Shown: positions 24,696 to 36,780 of the stretch, one piece after another
How positions within the stretch are numbered: the stretch's first letter is position 1
How the letters are laid out: each line of letters begins with the position of its first letter
Source: Gonocerus acuteangulatus
Lineage: Eukaryota; Arthropoda; Insecta; Hemiptera; Coreidae
Assembly: GCA_946811695.1 (NCBI GenBank)
Contig: OX328123.1
Location: forward strand, 117,017,746-117,081,745
Length of the DNA: 64,000 nucleotides
Reading direction: 5' to 3'
Notes under the pieces: generated by a model
What the model was told of the DNA's origin: nothing
What the model saw: the letters and a program-made list of their open reading frames with translations, nothing else
Database searches by the model: none
Position numbers and translations under genes: made by a program

Positions 24696-24770
24696 AGTCC
24701 GATTCGCAGTACCTGCGTCATGGTAGCGAATTTCCGTTCATTGCCCTAGTTCCATTAGTAAAGTAGCAGT
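24696..24770 (+). repeat. CGCGGTT-family terminus, single end
   Basis: AGTCCGATTCGCAGTACCTG...GGTAGCGAATTTCCGTTC matches the TIR at 12604 with several changes. No partner end is nearby. Confidence 0.55.
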
Positions 24771-24931
24771 AATTGTTAAGATTTGAGGTCCAGAAAATAT
24801 AAGATCATTTAAGGTGCCACAACGGGAAACTAACAATATCCTAAGTCAAAATAACTGGATCTTTCTGATCTTTCTATATGGTTAGAATAATAGAATTAGA
24901 AAGATATTGTTTTCCTAAAACAACATCTATC

Positions 24932-24940
24932 TAATTTTCT
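24932..24940. repeat. 9-bp target duplication, left
   Basis: TAATTTTCT lies immediately left of the foldback element. An identical TAATTTTCT is at 40139-40147, immediately right of it. Confidence 0.9.
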
Positions 24941-27900
24941 AGCCCTATTACGCTGGAACAGCAACATTGCAACCCCAACTTCTAACATACTCAGTAATTT
25001 GTTGCTAATTTGTTACACTATTTTCAAATTTGTCGCTCCAGCCGTTTCCGAGAAAACGTGGCTGTGCTACCGTAATATTACGCCAGCACAGCCACCCCTG
25101 TAACTTTTGATCTAACTGTCTGACGAAATTCAGATTGGTACGAGAATTTGTTGCTAATTTGTTGCTCTAGAATGACACCAATCACGAATTTGTCGCTCCA
25201 GCCGTTTCCGAGAAAACGTGGCTGTGCTAGCGTAATATTACGCCAGCACAGCCACCCCCGTAACTTTTGATCTAATTGTCTGACGAAATTCAGATTGGTA
25301 CGAGAATTTGTTGCTAATTTGTTGCTCTAGAATGACACCAATCACGAATTTGTCGCTCCAGCCGTTTCCGAGAAAACGTGGCTGTGCTAGCGTAATATTA
25401 CGCCAGCACAGCCACCCCCGTAACTTTTGATCTAATTGTCTGACGAAATTCAGATTGGTACGAGAATTTGTTGCTAATTTGTTGCTCTAGAATGACACCA
25501 ATCACGAATTTGTCGCTCCAGCCGTTTCCGAGAAAACGTGGCTGTGCTAGCGTAATATTACGCCAGCACAGCCACCCCTGTAACTTTTGATCTAATTGTC
25601 TGACGAAATTCAGATTGGTACGAGAATTTGTTGCTAATTTGTTGCTCTAGAATGACACCAATCACGAATTTGTCGCTCCAGCCGTTTCCGAGAAAACGTG
25701 GCTGTGCTAGCGTAATATTACGCCAGCACAGCCACCCCTGTAACTTTTGATCTAATTGTCTGACGAAATTCAGATTGGTACGAGAATTTGTTGCTAATTT
25801 GTTGCTCTAGAATGACACCAATCACGAATTTGTCGCTCCAGCCGTTTCCGAGAAAACGTGGCTGTGCTAGCGTAATATTACGCCAGCACAGCCACCCCTG
25901 TAACTTTTGATCTAATTGTCTGACGAAATTCAGATTGGTACGAGAATTTGTTGCTAATTTGTTGCTCTAGAATGACACCAATCACGAATTTGTCGCTCCA
26001 GCCGTTTCCGAGAAAACGTGGCTGTGCTAGCGTAATATTACGCCAGCACAGCCACCCCTGTAACTTTTGATCTAATTGTCTGACGAAATTCAGATTGGTA
26101 CGAGAATTTGTTGCTAATTTGTTGCTCTAGAATGACACCAATCACGAATTTGTCGCTCCAGCCGTTTCCGAGAAAACGTGGCTGTGCTAGCGTAATATTA
26201 CGCCAGCACAGCCACCCCCGTAACTTTTGATCTAATTGTCTGACGAAATTCAGATTGGTACGAGAATTTGTTGCTAATTTGTTGCTCTAGAATGACACCA
26301 ATCACGAATTTGTCGCTCCAGCCGTTTCCGAGAAAACGTGGCTGTGCTACCGTAATATTACGCCAGCACAGCCACCCCTGTAACTTTTGATCTAACTGTC
26401 TGACGAAATTCAGATTGGTACGAGAATTTGTTGCTAATTTGTTGCTCTAGAATGACACCAATCACGAATTTGTCGCTCCAGCCGTTTCCGAGAAAACGTG
26501 GCTGTGCTAGCGTAATATTACGCCAGCACAGCCACCCCCGTAACTTTTGATCTAATTGTCTGACGAAATTCAGATTGGTACGAGAATTTGTTGCTAATTT
26601 GTTGCTCTAGAATGACACCAATCACGAATTTGTCGCTCCAGCTGTTTCCGAGAAAACGTGGCTGTGCTAGCGTAATATTACGCCAGCACAGCCACCCCTG
26701 TAACTTTTGATCTAATTGTCTGACGAAATTCAGATTGGTACGAGAATTTGTTGCTAATTTGTTGCTCTAGAATGACACCAATCACGAATTTGTCACTCCA
26801 GCCGTTTCCGAGAAAACGTGGCTGTGCTAGCGTAATATTACGCCAGCACAGCCACCCCCGTACCTTTTGATCTAATTGTCTGACGAAATTCAGATTGGTA
26901 CGAGAATTTGTTGCTAATTTGTTGCTCTAGAATGACACCAATCACGAATTTGTCGCTCCAGCCGTTTCCGAGAAAACGTGGCTGTGCTAGCGTAATATTA
27001 CGCCAGCACAGCCACCCCTGTAACTTTTGATCTAATTGTCTGACGAAATTCAGATTGGTACGAGAATTTGTTGCTCTAGAATGACACCAATCACGAATTT
27101 GTCGCTCCAGCCGTTTCCGAGAAAACGTGGCTGTGCTAGCGTAATATTACGCCAGCACAGCCACCCCTGTAACTTTTGATCTAATTGTCTGACGAAATTC
27201 AGATTGGTACGAGAATTTGTTGCTAATTTGTTGCTCTAGAATGACACCAATCACGAATTTGTCGCTCCAGCCGTTTCCGAGAAAACGTGGCTGTGCTAGC
27301 GTAATATTACGCCAGCACAGCCACCCCCGTAACTTTTGATCTAATTGTCTGACGAAATTCAGATTGGTACGAGAATTTGTTGCTAATTTGTTGCTCTAGA
27401 ATGACACCAATCACGAATTTGTCGCTCCAGCCGTTTGCGAGAAAACGTGGCTGTGCTAGCGTAATATTACGCCAGCACAGCCACCCCTGTAACTTTTGAT
27501 CTAATTGTCTGACGAAATTCAGATTGGTACGAGAATTTGTTGCTAATTTGTTGCTCTAGAATGACACCAATCACGAATTTGTCGCTCCAGCCGTTTCCGA
27601 GAAAACGTGGCTGTGCTAGCGTAATATTACGCCAGCACAGCCACCCCTGTAACTTTTGATCTAATTGTCTGACGAAATTCAGATTGGTACGAGAATTTGT
27701 TGCTAATTTGTTGCTCTAGAATGACACCAATCACGAATTTGTCGCTCCAGCCGTTTCCGAGAAAACGTGGCTGTGCTAGCGTAATATTACGCCAGCACAG
27801 CCACCCCCGTAACTTTTGATCTAATTGTCTGACGAAATTCAGATTGGTACGAGAATTTGTTGCTAATTTGTTGCTCTAGAATGACACCAATCACGAATTT

Positions 27901-30522
27901 GTCGCTCCAGCCGTTTCCGAGAAAACGTGGCTGTGCTACCGTAATATTACGCCAGCACAGCCACCCCTGTAACTTTTGATCTAACTGTCTGACGAAATTC
28001 AGATTGGTACGAGAATTTGTTGCTAATTTGTTGCTCTAGAATGACACCAATCACGAATTTGTCGCTCCAGCCGTTTCCGAGAAAACGTGGCTGTGCTAGC
28101 GTAATATTACGCCAGCACAGCCACCCCCGTAACTTTTGATCTAATTGTCTGACGAAATTCAGATTGGTACGAGAATTTGTTGCTAATTTGTTGCTCTAGA
28201 ATGACACCAATCACGAATTTGTCGCTCCAGCCGTTTCCGAGAAAACGTGGCTGTGCTAGCGTAATATTACGCCAGCACAGCCACCCCTGTAACTTTTGAT
28301 CTAATTGTCTGACGAAATTCAGATTGGTACGAGAATTTGTTGCTAATTTGTTGCTCTAGAATGACACCAATCACGAATTTGTCGCTCCAGCCGTTTCCGA
28401 GAAAACGTGGCTGTGCTAGCGTAATATTACGCCAGCACAGCCACCCCTGTAACTTTTGATCTAATTGTCTGACGAAATTCAGATTGGTACGAGAATTTGT
28501 TGCTAATTTGTTGCTCTAGAATGACACCAATCACGAATTTGTCGCTCCAGCCGTTTCCGAGAAAACGTGGCTGTGCTAGCGTAATATTACGCCAGCACAG
28601 CCACCCCCGTAACTTTTGATCTAATTGTCTGACGAAATTCAGATTGGTACGAGAATTTGTTGCTAATTTGTTGCTCTAGAATGACACCAATCACGAATTT
28701 GTCGCTCCAGCCGTTTCCGAGAAAACGTGGCTGTGCTACCGTAATATTACGCCAGCACAGCCACACCCGTAACTTTTGATCTAATTGTCTGACGAAATTC
28801 AGATTTGTACCAGAATTTGTTGCTAATTTGTTGCTCTAGAATGACACCAATCACGAATTTGTCGCTCCAGCCGTTTCCTGGAAAACGTGGCTGTGCTAGC
28901 GTAATATTACGCCAGCACAGCCACCCCCGTACCTTTTGATCTAATTGTCTGACGAAATTCAGATTGGTACGAGAATTTGTTGCTAATTTGTTGCTCTAGA
29001 ATGACACCAATCACGAATTTGTCGCTCCAGCCGTTTCCGAGAAAACGTGGCTGTGCTAGCGTAATATTACGCCAGCACAGCCACCCCTGTAACTTTTGAT
29101 CTAATTGTCTGACGAAATTCAGATTGGTACGAGAATTTGTTGCTCTAGAATGACACCAATCACGAATTTGTCGCTCCAGCCGTTTCCGAGAAAACGTGGC
29201 TGTGCTAGCGTAATATTACGCCAGCACAGCCACCCCTGTAACTTTTGATCTAATTGTCTGACGAAATTCAGATTGGTACGAGAATTTGTTGCTAATTTGT
29301 TGCTCTAGAATGACACCAATCACGAATTTGTCGCTCCAGCCGTTTCCGAGAAAACGTGGCTGTGCTAGCGTAATATTACGCCAGCACAGCCACCCCCGTA
29401 ACTTTTGATCTAATTGTCTGACGAAATTCAGATTGGTACGAGAATTTGTTGCTAATTTGTTGCTCTAGAATGACACCAATCACGAATTTGTCGCTCCAGC
29501 CGTTTGCGAGAAAACGTGGCTGTGCTAGCGTAATATTACGCCAGCACAGCCACCCCTGTAACTTTTGATCTAATTGTCTGACGAAATTCAGATTGGTACG
29601 AGAATTTGTTGCTAATTTGTTGCTCTAGAATGACACCAATCACGAATTTGTCGCTCCAGCCGTTTCCGAGAAAACGTGGCTGTGCTAGCGTAATATTACG
29701 CCAGCACAGCCACCCCTGTAACTTTTGATCTAATTGTCTGACGAAATTCAGATTGGTACGAGAATTTGTTGCTAATTTGTTGCTCTAGAATGACACCAAT
29801 CACGAATTTGTCGCTCCAGCCGTTTCCGAGAAAACGTGGCTGTGCTAGCGTAATATTACGCCAGCACAGCCACCCCTGTAACTTTTGATCTAATTGTCTG
29901 ACGAAATTCAGATTGGTACGAGAATTTGTTGCTAATTTGTTGCTCTAGAATGACACCAATCACGAATTTGTCGCTCCAGCCGTTTCCGAGAAAACGTGGC
30001 TGTGCTAGCGTAATATTACGCCAGCACAGCCACCCCCGTAACTTTTGATCTAATTGTCTGACGAAATTCAGATTGGTACGAGAATTTGTTGCTAATTTGT
30101 TGCTCTAGAATGACACCAATCACGAATTTGTCGCTCCAGCCGTTTCCGAGAAAACGTGGCTGTGCTACCGTAATATTACGCCAGCACAGCCACACCCGTA
30201 ACTTTTGATCTAATTGTCTGACGAAATTCAGATTTGTACCAGAATTTGTTGCTAATTTGTTGCTCTAGAATGACACCAATCACGAATTTGTCGCTCCAGC
30301 CGTTTCCTGGAAAACGTGGCTGTGCTAGCGTAATATTACGCCAGCACAGCCACCCCCGGAACTTTTGATCTAATTGTCTGACGAAATTCCGATTGGTAAG
30401 AGAATTTGTTGCTAATTTGTTGCTCTAGAATGACACCAATCACGAATTTGTCGCTCCAGCCGTTTCCGAGAAAACGTGGCTGTGCTAGCGTAATATTACG
30501 CCAGCACAAATTCGTGATTGGT
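24941..30522 (+). repeat. Left TIR: array of ~35 units of 160 bp
   Basis: GCCGTTTCCG recurs every 160 bp from 25041 to 30459. Two units are 11 bp short (27062 and 29131, loss of one TTGCTAATTTG). Each unit holds GTGGCTGTGCTAGC-GTAATATTAC-GCCAGCACAGCCAC as a near-perfect palindrome. Linked variants (GTGCTACC with CTAACTGTC; GTTTGCGAG; CACACCC with AGATTTGTACC) show a higher-order pattern. The array ends inside a palindrome and flips for 15 bp (AAATTCGTGATTGGT) before unrelated sequence starts. Confidence 0.97.
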
Positions 30523-30571
30523 GGTTAATGAACATAAACTTTTAAATAAGAAGAAAGATTTTTGTACCAAA

Positions 30572-30628
30572 TTTTTTTTTTTTTTTTTTTTTTTTTGTGT
30601 GCTTCGACTGCCTCGGCCATTAGCACAC
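30572..30628 (-). mobile_element. Ultra-short retroposed SINE tail
   Basis: An insert of a poly(T) run and GTGTGCTTCGACTGCCTCGG...TAGCACAC is flanked on both sides by the 12-bp direct repeat TTTTGTACCAAA. On the minus strand it reads as a hairpin GTGTGCTAATGGCC...GAAGCACAC followed by poly(A). This is the 3' hairpin of the SINE-B type, inserted with almost no body. Confidence 0.8.
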
Positions 30629-31776
30629 TTTTGTACCAAATGTTATCAAATTCGAACCATTTTCTTCTTAATAATTCAAACCCCCCCTAAAAGTACTTAA
30701 ACGTTTGAATATAAAAATAAAAAACCTTTCTTAGGGAGTGTTTATACTTTAAACGGATGGCCCGTGTAAAATTTCAAATTTTTGTGTCAAGGGCGGAAAC
30801 TCTTTGAGGGAAAAATTCACATTTTATTTCTCAGTTTTAGTAATTCAAGGTCTGCCATGATAGTTGAAATTAACCTCAATTAAAAATAATACTATGAAAT
30901 AGATACAGTATAGTAACAGCTGTTCTGTTATCGTCCTAGCAATGCATGCTACCTATGCTTGCCTGCTCTAACCAACTCAAACTTTAAACCCCTCTAAAAA
31001 TACTTAAAAATTCGAATATCAAAAAATTCTTTCTTAGCGAGCGCCTACGTTCTATAGGGAGTGTCCATGCAAAATTTCAAAATTTTCTGTCGTGTGGTTT
31101 GGGCTAGGGGATGATAGGTCAGTAAGTGAGTGAGTGAGTGGTATTTGACAAATATATAGTAGATTTTTCAAAAATACCTATCTCTTTCCTCATCGTCCGA
31201 ATCAATAGACTCATCTTCTCCATCATTTTCACACATTTACTTAAAACGCCTCTTCATTATTTCTTGATTCTCTTAATATAAAATGTCAAACGGCGGTCGA
31301 AAGAAGACATTATATTTTAAATTTTTGTTACGTAAGTAGAGTGTTGAGAACACCCTAAGTCAGTAAAAGGCCCAGGAAATAAACAAATAATGTTTTTTTT
31401 TCTGCGAATGCAACCTCAATGTGAAGAGAACTACTCTTTATGAAGGTACCAAAGCGATGAAATGGATTGTAAATTTTTAAATTCAAAATATAGTGCTAAT
31501 TAAGTCATGGGGTGCTTAAAACTCCCCACATCTCTACTTAAAGGTTAATATTATGTTTTGGTATTTTGAGAAAAATTAAAACACCGACGCAATGGCATAC
31601 CGGAGAACGGGAGATTATAAGAATCAGCCTTCACAGGAATCTGACAGTACCTAGTAGCTACAGGAAATTCACCGCTTCCTCCCTCATTCTTAACTCTCTT
31701 AGCTCGTCCACGTGATGCTTTGTTTACATACCTGGTAACAACAACTCTAGCAGGCTCCCTTTATAAAATACTCTTT

Positions 31777-31913
31777 TTAGCACGGTTACTCCCTATCTCC
31801 ATAGGGAGAACCCGCTTATGAGGTTGACCTCATGACGCAATCCGGAAGTGCCGACTAGAAACTTTCACGTTTCAGACCCTATAGATCACGAAAATATAGG
31901 TGGCTAAAATGTG

Positions 31914-31956
<43 letters not shown>

Positions 31957-32650
31957 GCTTGTCTGTTCGCGCTCCTGACGGATCAAAAATGGTCCGATTT
32001 TGATGAAATTTGGCACAAAGATCTGTCTTCTAATTTGAAAGGTCAAGTTCGTTAACCAGCAGAATCCGCCTACTTGAAGATAGTGTTTGGGGCGAAATTC
32101 GCGCAACAAAAATCGTAACGCTTACGTTTTTGAGTTTATATGCTTGCAGGTACTTGTTTTATAGGTTTGTTAACATAAGAAAACGAATGAACCCATTTTT
32201 AAGGTGATATATGTAACCCTTTCTATGAAAAGTGGAATCAATGTTTTTGTAGGTCATTATTTTTTTGTGAGTACTTAGACTCGCGGGATTCAATTGAAAT
32301 ATTTTCTACATCTTGGAAATTAATCCCAACTAAGATGATTAAATTTTGGTTACATTTGGAGTTAAGGAAGTATGCGAAAAAAAATATTTTATTAATAGAC
32401 GTGAAAAATTTTCGGATCTCCATACATTTTTCGTAAATATCTCGATACCGCTTGGGAAATCGTGGTAAGTGGAAAGTGACCATTCGAATGCTTACTAAAT
32501 TCTCTACAAAAAATGTTTTGAAGACATTTGCGATGGGACGGTTATATTTGGAGAAATAAGTGCTTGAAACATAGGTAATTTCGTTCATTTGAACGAATCT
32601 TTTTGTGTGTTTCCTACAGTTTTTTTTCACTGCTCGTTATTTTTGTGATT
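31777..32650 (+). repeat. Family T repeat, near-full
   Basis: Head TTAGCACGGTTACTCCCTAT, then CCCGCTTATGAGGTTGACC, CGCAATCCGGAAGTG, TTTCACGTTTCAGACCC and GGTGGCTAAAATGTGTATG. The (TA)n tract is at 31917-31954. After it come TGCTTGTCTGTTCGCGCTCC, GGTCAAGTTCGTTAACCAGC and the AT-rich tail to about 32650. A 130-codon minus-strand frame here is not supported as a gene. Confidence 0.8.
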
Positions 32651-33303
32651 GCTTATAGTAGTCAAATGTATTAGTCAATAAAACAGGATACGTATATATA
32701 GAAACAATGTTTTGTTTCAATTCGAAGGTGAGGAGCTAGGAGGCTTAGGGTGGAGGGCATTCCCAGTACAGGTATCGCCCAGTGTATCCTCGTCATCTGT
32801 AAGTCCCTTTCTAGAGTCATAAAGATAAGCCTCCAAACAACTTTAGGAATGTAGGATTTCTAATTTTTGCCAGTATCAGAACAGCCGCTGTTTACATACC
32901 ACAGTGGTACTGACTTACCGGTCTATACTAGTTGCACTCCACACGGTGGTAGTACTTGTTATATGTCACAGCGGATCGCTCATTATAACCTTATTTTATA
33001 CGTATTAAATAGGCACTTAAAAAAAATTTATTTCTGTATAAGTGTAGCGTTATTGGGATTAGAATACAATATTTTATTAACAGACATGAAATGGTTTGGA
33101 ATCTTCGTATATTGTCCTTAATTTGTTTTTTCTTTTATGGTGCATCGAAATCTGAGTCATTAGCACCATTTTTTCCTTATATAATACTTAGATTTATCTA
33201 GCAACAATATTTTACACCGCAATTAAAGTGATTTGCTCTTCTTATAAACATAATATTTATATTATAATATAAACATAATACATTAATTTGTCTGACAAAA
33301 AAA

Positions 33304-33904
33304 AGTCCGACCCGCAGGAACTGCTTCATCTTAGCGCGGTTCCGTTCTTATCTCAAGTGCGATTAGTGAAGGAATATAGCAGCTATCGGTAGGTATTAGC
33401 ACAATTTCCCCCCCTTAATATCTTCCAAACAGTTAAGAAATCGTGGGAAGTACGATGTAACCATTCAAAAGCTTACTAAATTCTCTAAAAAAAAGATTCT
33501 GAAGGAAATTTCGATGGGGCAATGTCAGTCGGAGAAGTAAGTGCTTAAAACTACGAAAGTGTTAGTTTTGTTATTTTAAACGGGTTTTTGTCACTGTTTA
33601 CCTCACTTTTGTTTTTTAAGTTTATTTAACGGTGGAATGAGTATTTCATTAAAGCTGAGAAAATAAGAATCATATTGGTAATAGAGTTTTCCTAGAGTGA
33701 GCGTCGCGATGACGGGAGAGTCCCATCCACTTAGAAAACTGTCAGTTTCCATATGTGGCGCTTTAAGCTTCCTTCTCTTTGAGATTTTATTTTATATTTT
33801 TAACGAAAGATCAAAACCTAGCGATAGCAGCTACTATTCCATTCCTAATCGCACTTCGGATAAGAACGGAACCGCGCTAAGATGATGCAGTTCCTGCGAG
33901 TCGG
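33304..33904. mobile_element. 600-bp MITE with CGCGGTT ends
   Basis: About 80 bp of inverted repeat: AGTCCGACCCGCAGGAACTG...AGCGCGGTTCCGTTC at the left and GAACGGAACCGCGC...TTCCTGCGAGTCGG at the right. The interior resembles the tail of family T (AAGAAATCGTGGGAAGTAC, GGGGCAATGTCAGTCGGAGA). This links the two repeat families. Confidence 0.75.
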
Positions 33905-34342
33905 AAAAAAAATATTTTATTAATAGACGTGAAAAATTTTCGGATCTCCATACATTTTTCGTAAATATCTCGATACCGGTTGGGAAATCGTGGTAAGTGG
34001 AAAGTGACCATTCGAATGCTTACTAAATTCTCTACAAAAAATGTTCTGAAGCAATATTCGATGGGACAACGTCAATGAGAGATATAAGCGCTTAAAACTT
34101 AAAAAGTGTTTGTTTTGTTGTTTTGAAATGGGTTTTCTCTTTCTTTATCTCACTTTTTAATTGGTTGTTTCTAGTTTAAAATTGCATTTATCAGTAAAAT
34201 TAGTATTGTAGTAAAATAAGCTAACAAACGGTGAAAGGTATTGGTAATAAGTTTGGAGTGGCTGTGGTAAGCATGATGGCAGTGGCTGTCAGTTTCCTGT
34301 GATTTGTGATGCTAATCTATTCCATTTCTTCAAGATGTACTT

Positions 34343-34385
34343 AACCGCGCTAAGATGACGCAGTTCCTGCGAGTTGGACTTTTTC
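34343..34385. repeat. CGCGGTT-family right end
   Basis: ACCGCGCTAAGATGACGCAG...GAGTTGGACTTTTT. The preceding 80 bp (CTGTCAGTTTCCTGTGATTT...) mirrors the inside of the left end at 12604, so this is the matching right-end subtype. Family T tail sequence lies between 33905 and 34200. Confidence 0.65.
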
Positions 34386-35226
34386 ATGTTCTTAAAGGCC
34401 CATATACAAAAATACAACGAAAGCCTGAACAAATGAACAGTTGTCCCGCCGGGACGAAGTCATCCTATCCAGGATTCGTATTGGACACACCTTACTTACC
34501 CACACCTACCTACAAGTTTATTTCTTCATATGTTCTTATATACATATATATCACATTTGAAGTTGACGACTGACATTTAAAGAGTTTTTCGCCTCTGTTG
34601 CAGAACTCTATAAATTAAATAAATAAAAAAAAGAAATAAAGGCCCATAAATGTTGTTAAAGGCTAATGTACATTAAATGTTGTTAAAGGCTAATGTACAT
34701 TAAATGTTCTTAAAGGCTAATGTACATTAAATGTCCACAATTATCTCATTCAAACCGTAGTATCAATTCAAACAATAATAATATAAACTTCTGGTTAGAG
34801 ACAACGTTTCGAAAATCACTACTCTTCGAAAATAAATCCTCCAGACTGCCGAATCACACAAATGTTGTTTTATTTAATCAAATTTCCAAAGGAATACTCA
34901 AAACGGAGATTATCTCTCAATTTCATAATGTAATTGAAATTCTAGAATAAAAAAAACAGCAAATAAATAAGAGTAATTTGTGTTTTTTTTTGTGATATCA
35001 TCAAAATTAAATGAAAATTATTCTTGATATTAATTCTTGCATAAAAGTTAATTACAGAACAAATAGATCGAAAATTATGAACGTTTTTACAAAAGGCTTC
35101 CTTGCAAAACACACTGACGACACCTAGTCACACAGGTGATGTGATGATGTGCCGACTAGAACATTTTGCGTTTCAGATCCCCTAGAGATCGAAAATAATG
35201 GTGGTTCAAATTTATATATGTATATA

Positions 35227-36074
35227 CAGGGTGTTCGAAACTCGATTGACACCCCCCTTTTTTCCACAATTTTTGATATTTGCGAAACTTGGTGGGTCTT
35301 AACGTGGTGGAATGTACATTCATTGGACCCAATGCACGACCCCTCAACTTTTATTATTTAGGAAATTCCTCGCTGCACCCTGGATGTCGGCACTAATGGC
35401 CTAGATGTCAAGACGCCGTAAAAAATAAATAAATCGTCCAACACAAAAATAATTGCTACGAAATTCTAATCATTAGGTGAGTTCTATTGCTTTAAATTTA
35501 TTATTTTAATGCCTTTATAAATTAATTGAATTTGATTTTTAGGTGGAGCAAAAAGTTTAGAAAACGTTTATTAAGTTTTACGGAAGCGTAGACCACGTTG
35601 ATCATTAACTTTTCTGAAAACTTCAAAAACAAAAGTGTGTTTTGCCCCATTCCTATTTACGTTTTAGGCATTTAAAGGTACTTTTTGGAAAGAAAATTTA
35701 ATCTTCTACAACGATTATACCAATTACTTTTTCCATTACGGACATACTTTCTGCGTTATTGGCAGAAAAGTGACAAAAAACAAGGGTTTTAACGGTTTTT
35801 GGCAATTTGTTACTCATTGGTGCGCTTTAGCGAAAAAATGACCGATATAAAATCGACCTAAAATTCAATTCTCTACAATAATCCGTCATAAAAATAACCC
35901 CCTTCCATTGAAGATTCCAGAGTTAGGGTTGCTGGAGAAGACCGGGAGAAAGTTGAGGGGTCGTGCATTGGGTCCAATGAATGTACATTCGACCACGTTT
36001 ATACCCACCAAGTTTCGCTTTTAAATATCAAAAATTGTGAAAAAAAGGGGGGTGTCAATCGAGTTTTGAACACC

Positions 36075-36077
<3 letters not shown>
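35227..36077. mobile_element. Mariner-type MITE, 851 bp
   Basis: Long inverted ends of about 130 bp start CAGGGTGTTCGAAACTCG (35227) and end with the complement ...GAACACCCTG (36077). They are flanked by TA on both sides. Ends of this form and TA duplication are typical of Tc1/mariner elements. No transposase is present. It sits in the (TA)n tract of a family T fragment (35150-35226 has the family T head half) and itself hosts a SINE-B tail. Confidence 0.85.
35362..35430 (+). mobile_element. SINE-B 3' tail inside the MITE
   Basis: CTCGCTGCACCCTGGATGTC, then GGCACTAATGGCCTAGATGT and CAAGACGCC, which closes a hairpin with GGCACT, then an A-rich tail AAAAAATAAATAAAT. Confidence 0.7.
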
Positions 36078-36138
<61 letters not shown>

Positions 36139-36654
36139 GTATATTTTAATATTTTAAAACTAATTTTTAATGTAATTTTTTTTTTTTTTAAGTTCTATTC
36201 TTAACATTATTTTTTAATACAATGCAATAGCACTAACACAATATATAAATACTCAAAATAATTTAAAATCATGTAATCTAATATTATATGTATATGTACA
36301 TATGTATTTAAGTAAATAATAAAAACAAACTTATATTAAGCATAATTTAATGTTAGTATGTAAACATATAGGCAATAAGGTAATATAATGCGATGTAATA
36401 ATATATACATAAAAAAGAAGGTAATATAATGCAATGTAATAATATATACATAAAGAATAAGGTAATATAATGCAATGTAATAATATATACATAATATACA
36501 TATATAGGCAATAAGCTCATATAATGTTCTGTAATAACTATATAAAATATAAGGTGTACTTCGGCATAATGCAGAACACCAACAAATAAATAAACTAAAG
36601 AAATAAATAAATAATAAATAAAGAAACAACAAAATACCTAAATCGATCCGCTGC

Positions 36655-36780
36655 CTCTCTCAGAGCCTCCTTCTTGGTTTTGACATCGTCAATCATATTC
36701 TTCAAAGCCTCTTTGGAATAAATACTGTTTTCCTTTAAGCCAAGGGGACGCGGGTATAATTCATGCATGTCCGAACTCAC
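36655..36780 (-). CDS. Possible pipsqueak-type HTH exon
   Basis: On the minus strand, starting near an ATG at 36766, the frame reads MHELYPRPLGL, then YSKEALKNMIDDVKTKKEAL and REAADRF. The spacing and hydrophobic pattern match the HTH_psq domain (W/YSxEAMxxAIxxVKxGxxxxxxAAxxF) that binds DNA in insect regulators and in pogo-like transposases. At the end of the match, GATTTAG|GTATTTTG looks like a splice donor, so this may be one exon of a spliced gene. It lies in the interior of the foldback element. No second exon or catalytic domain was found nearby. The motif match is by eye. Confidence 0.4.

Noticed and set aside
25041..30510. Centromeric satellite
   Set aside because: The array is bounded by a matched inverted array, shared termini and a 9-bp target duplication, which fits a transposon arm better; amplification into a satellite elsewhere cannot be excluded.
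24941..30522. CRISPR array
   Set aside because: Direct repeats are contiguous 160-bp units with no unique spacers, in a eukaryotic context.
32238..32630. 130-codon minus-strand frame as a protein
   Set aside because: It falls in the AT-rich tail of family T, other copies of which do not keep the frame.
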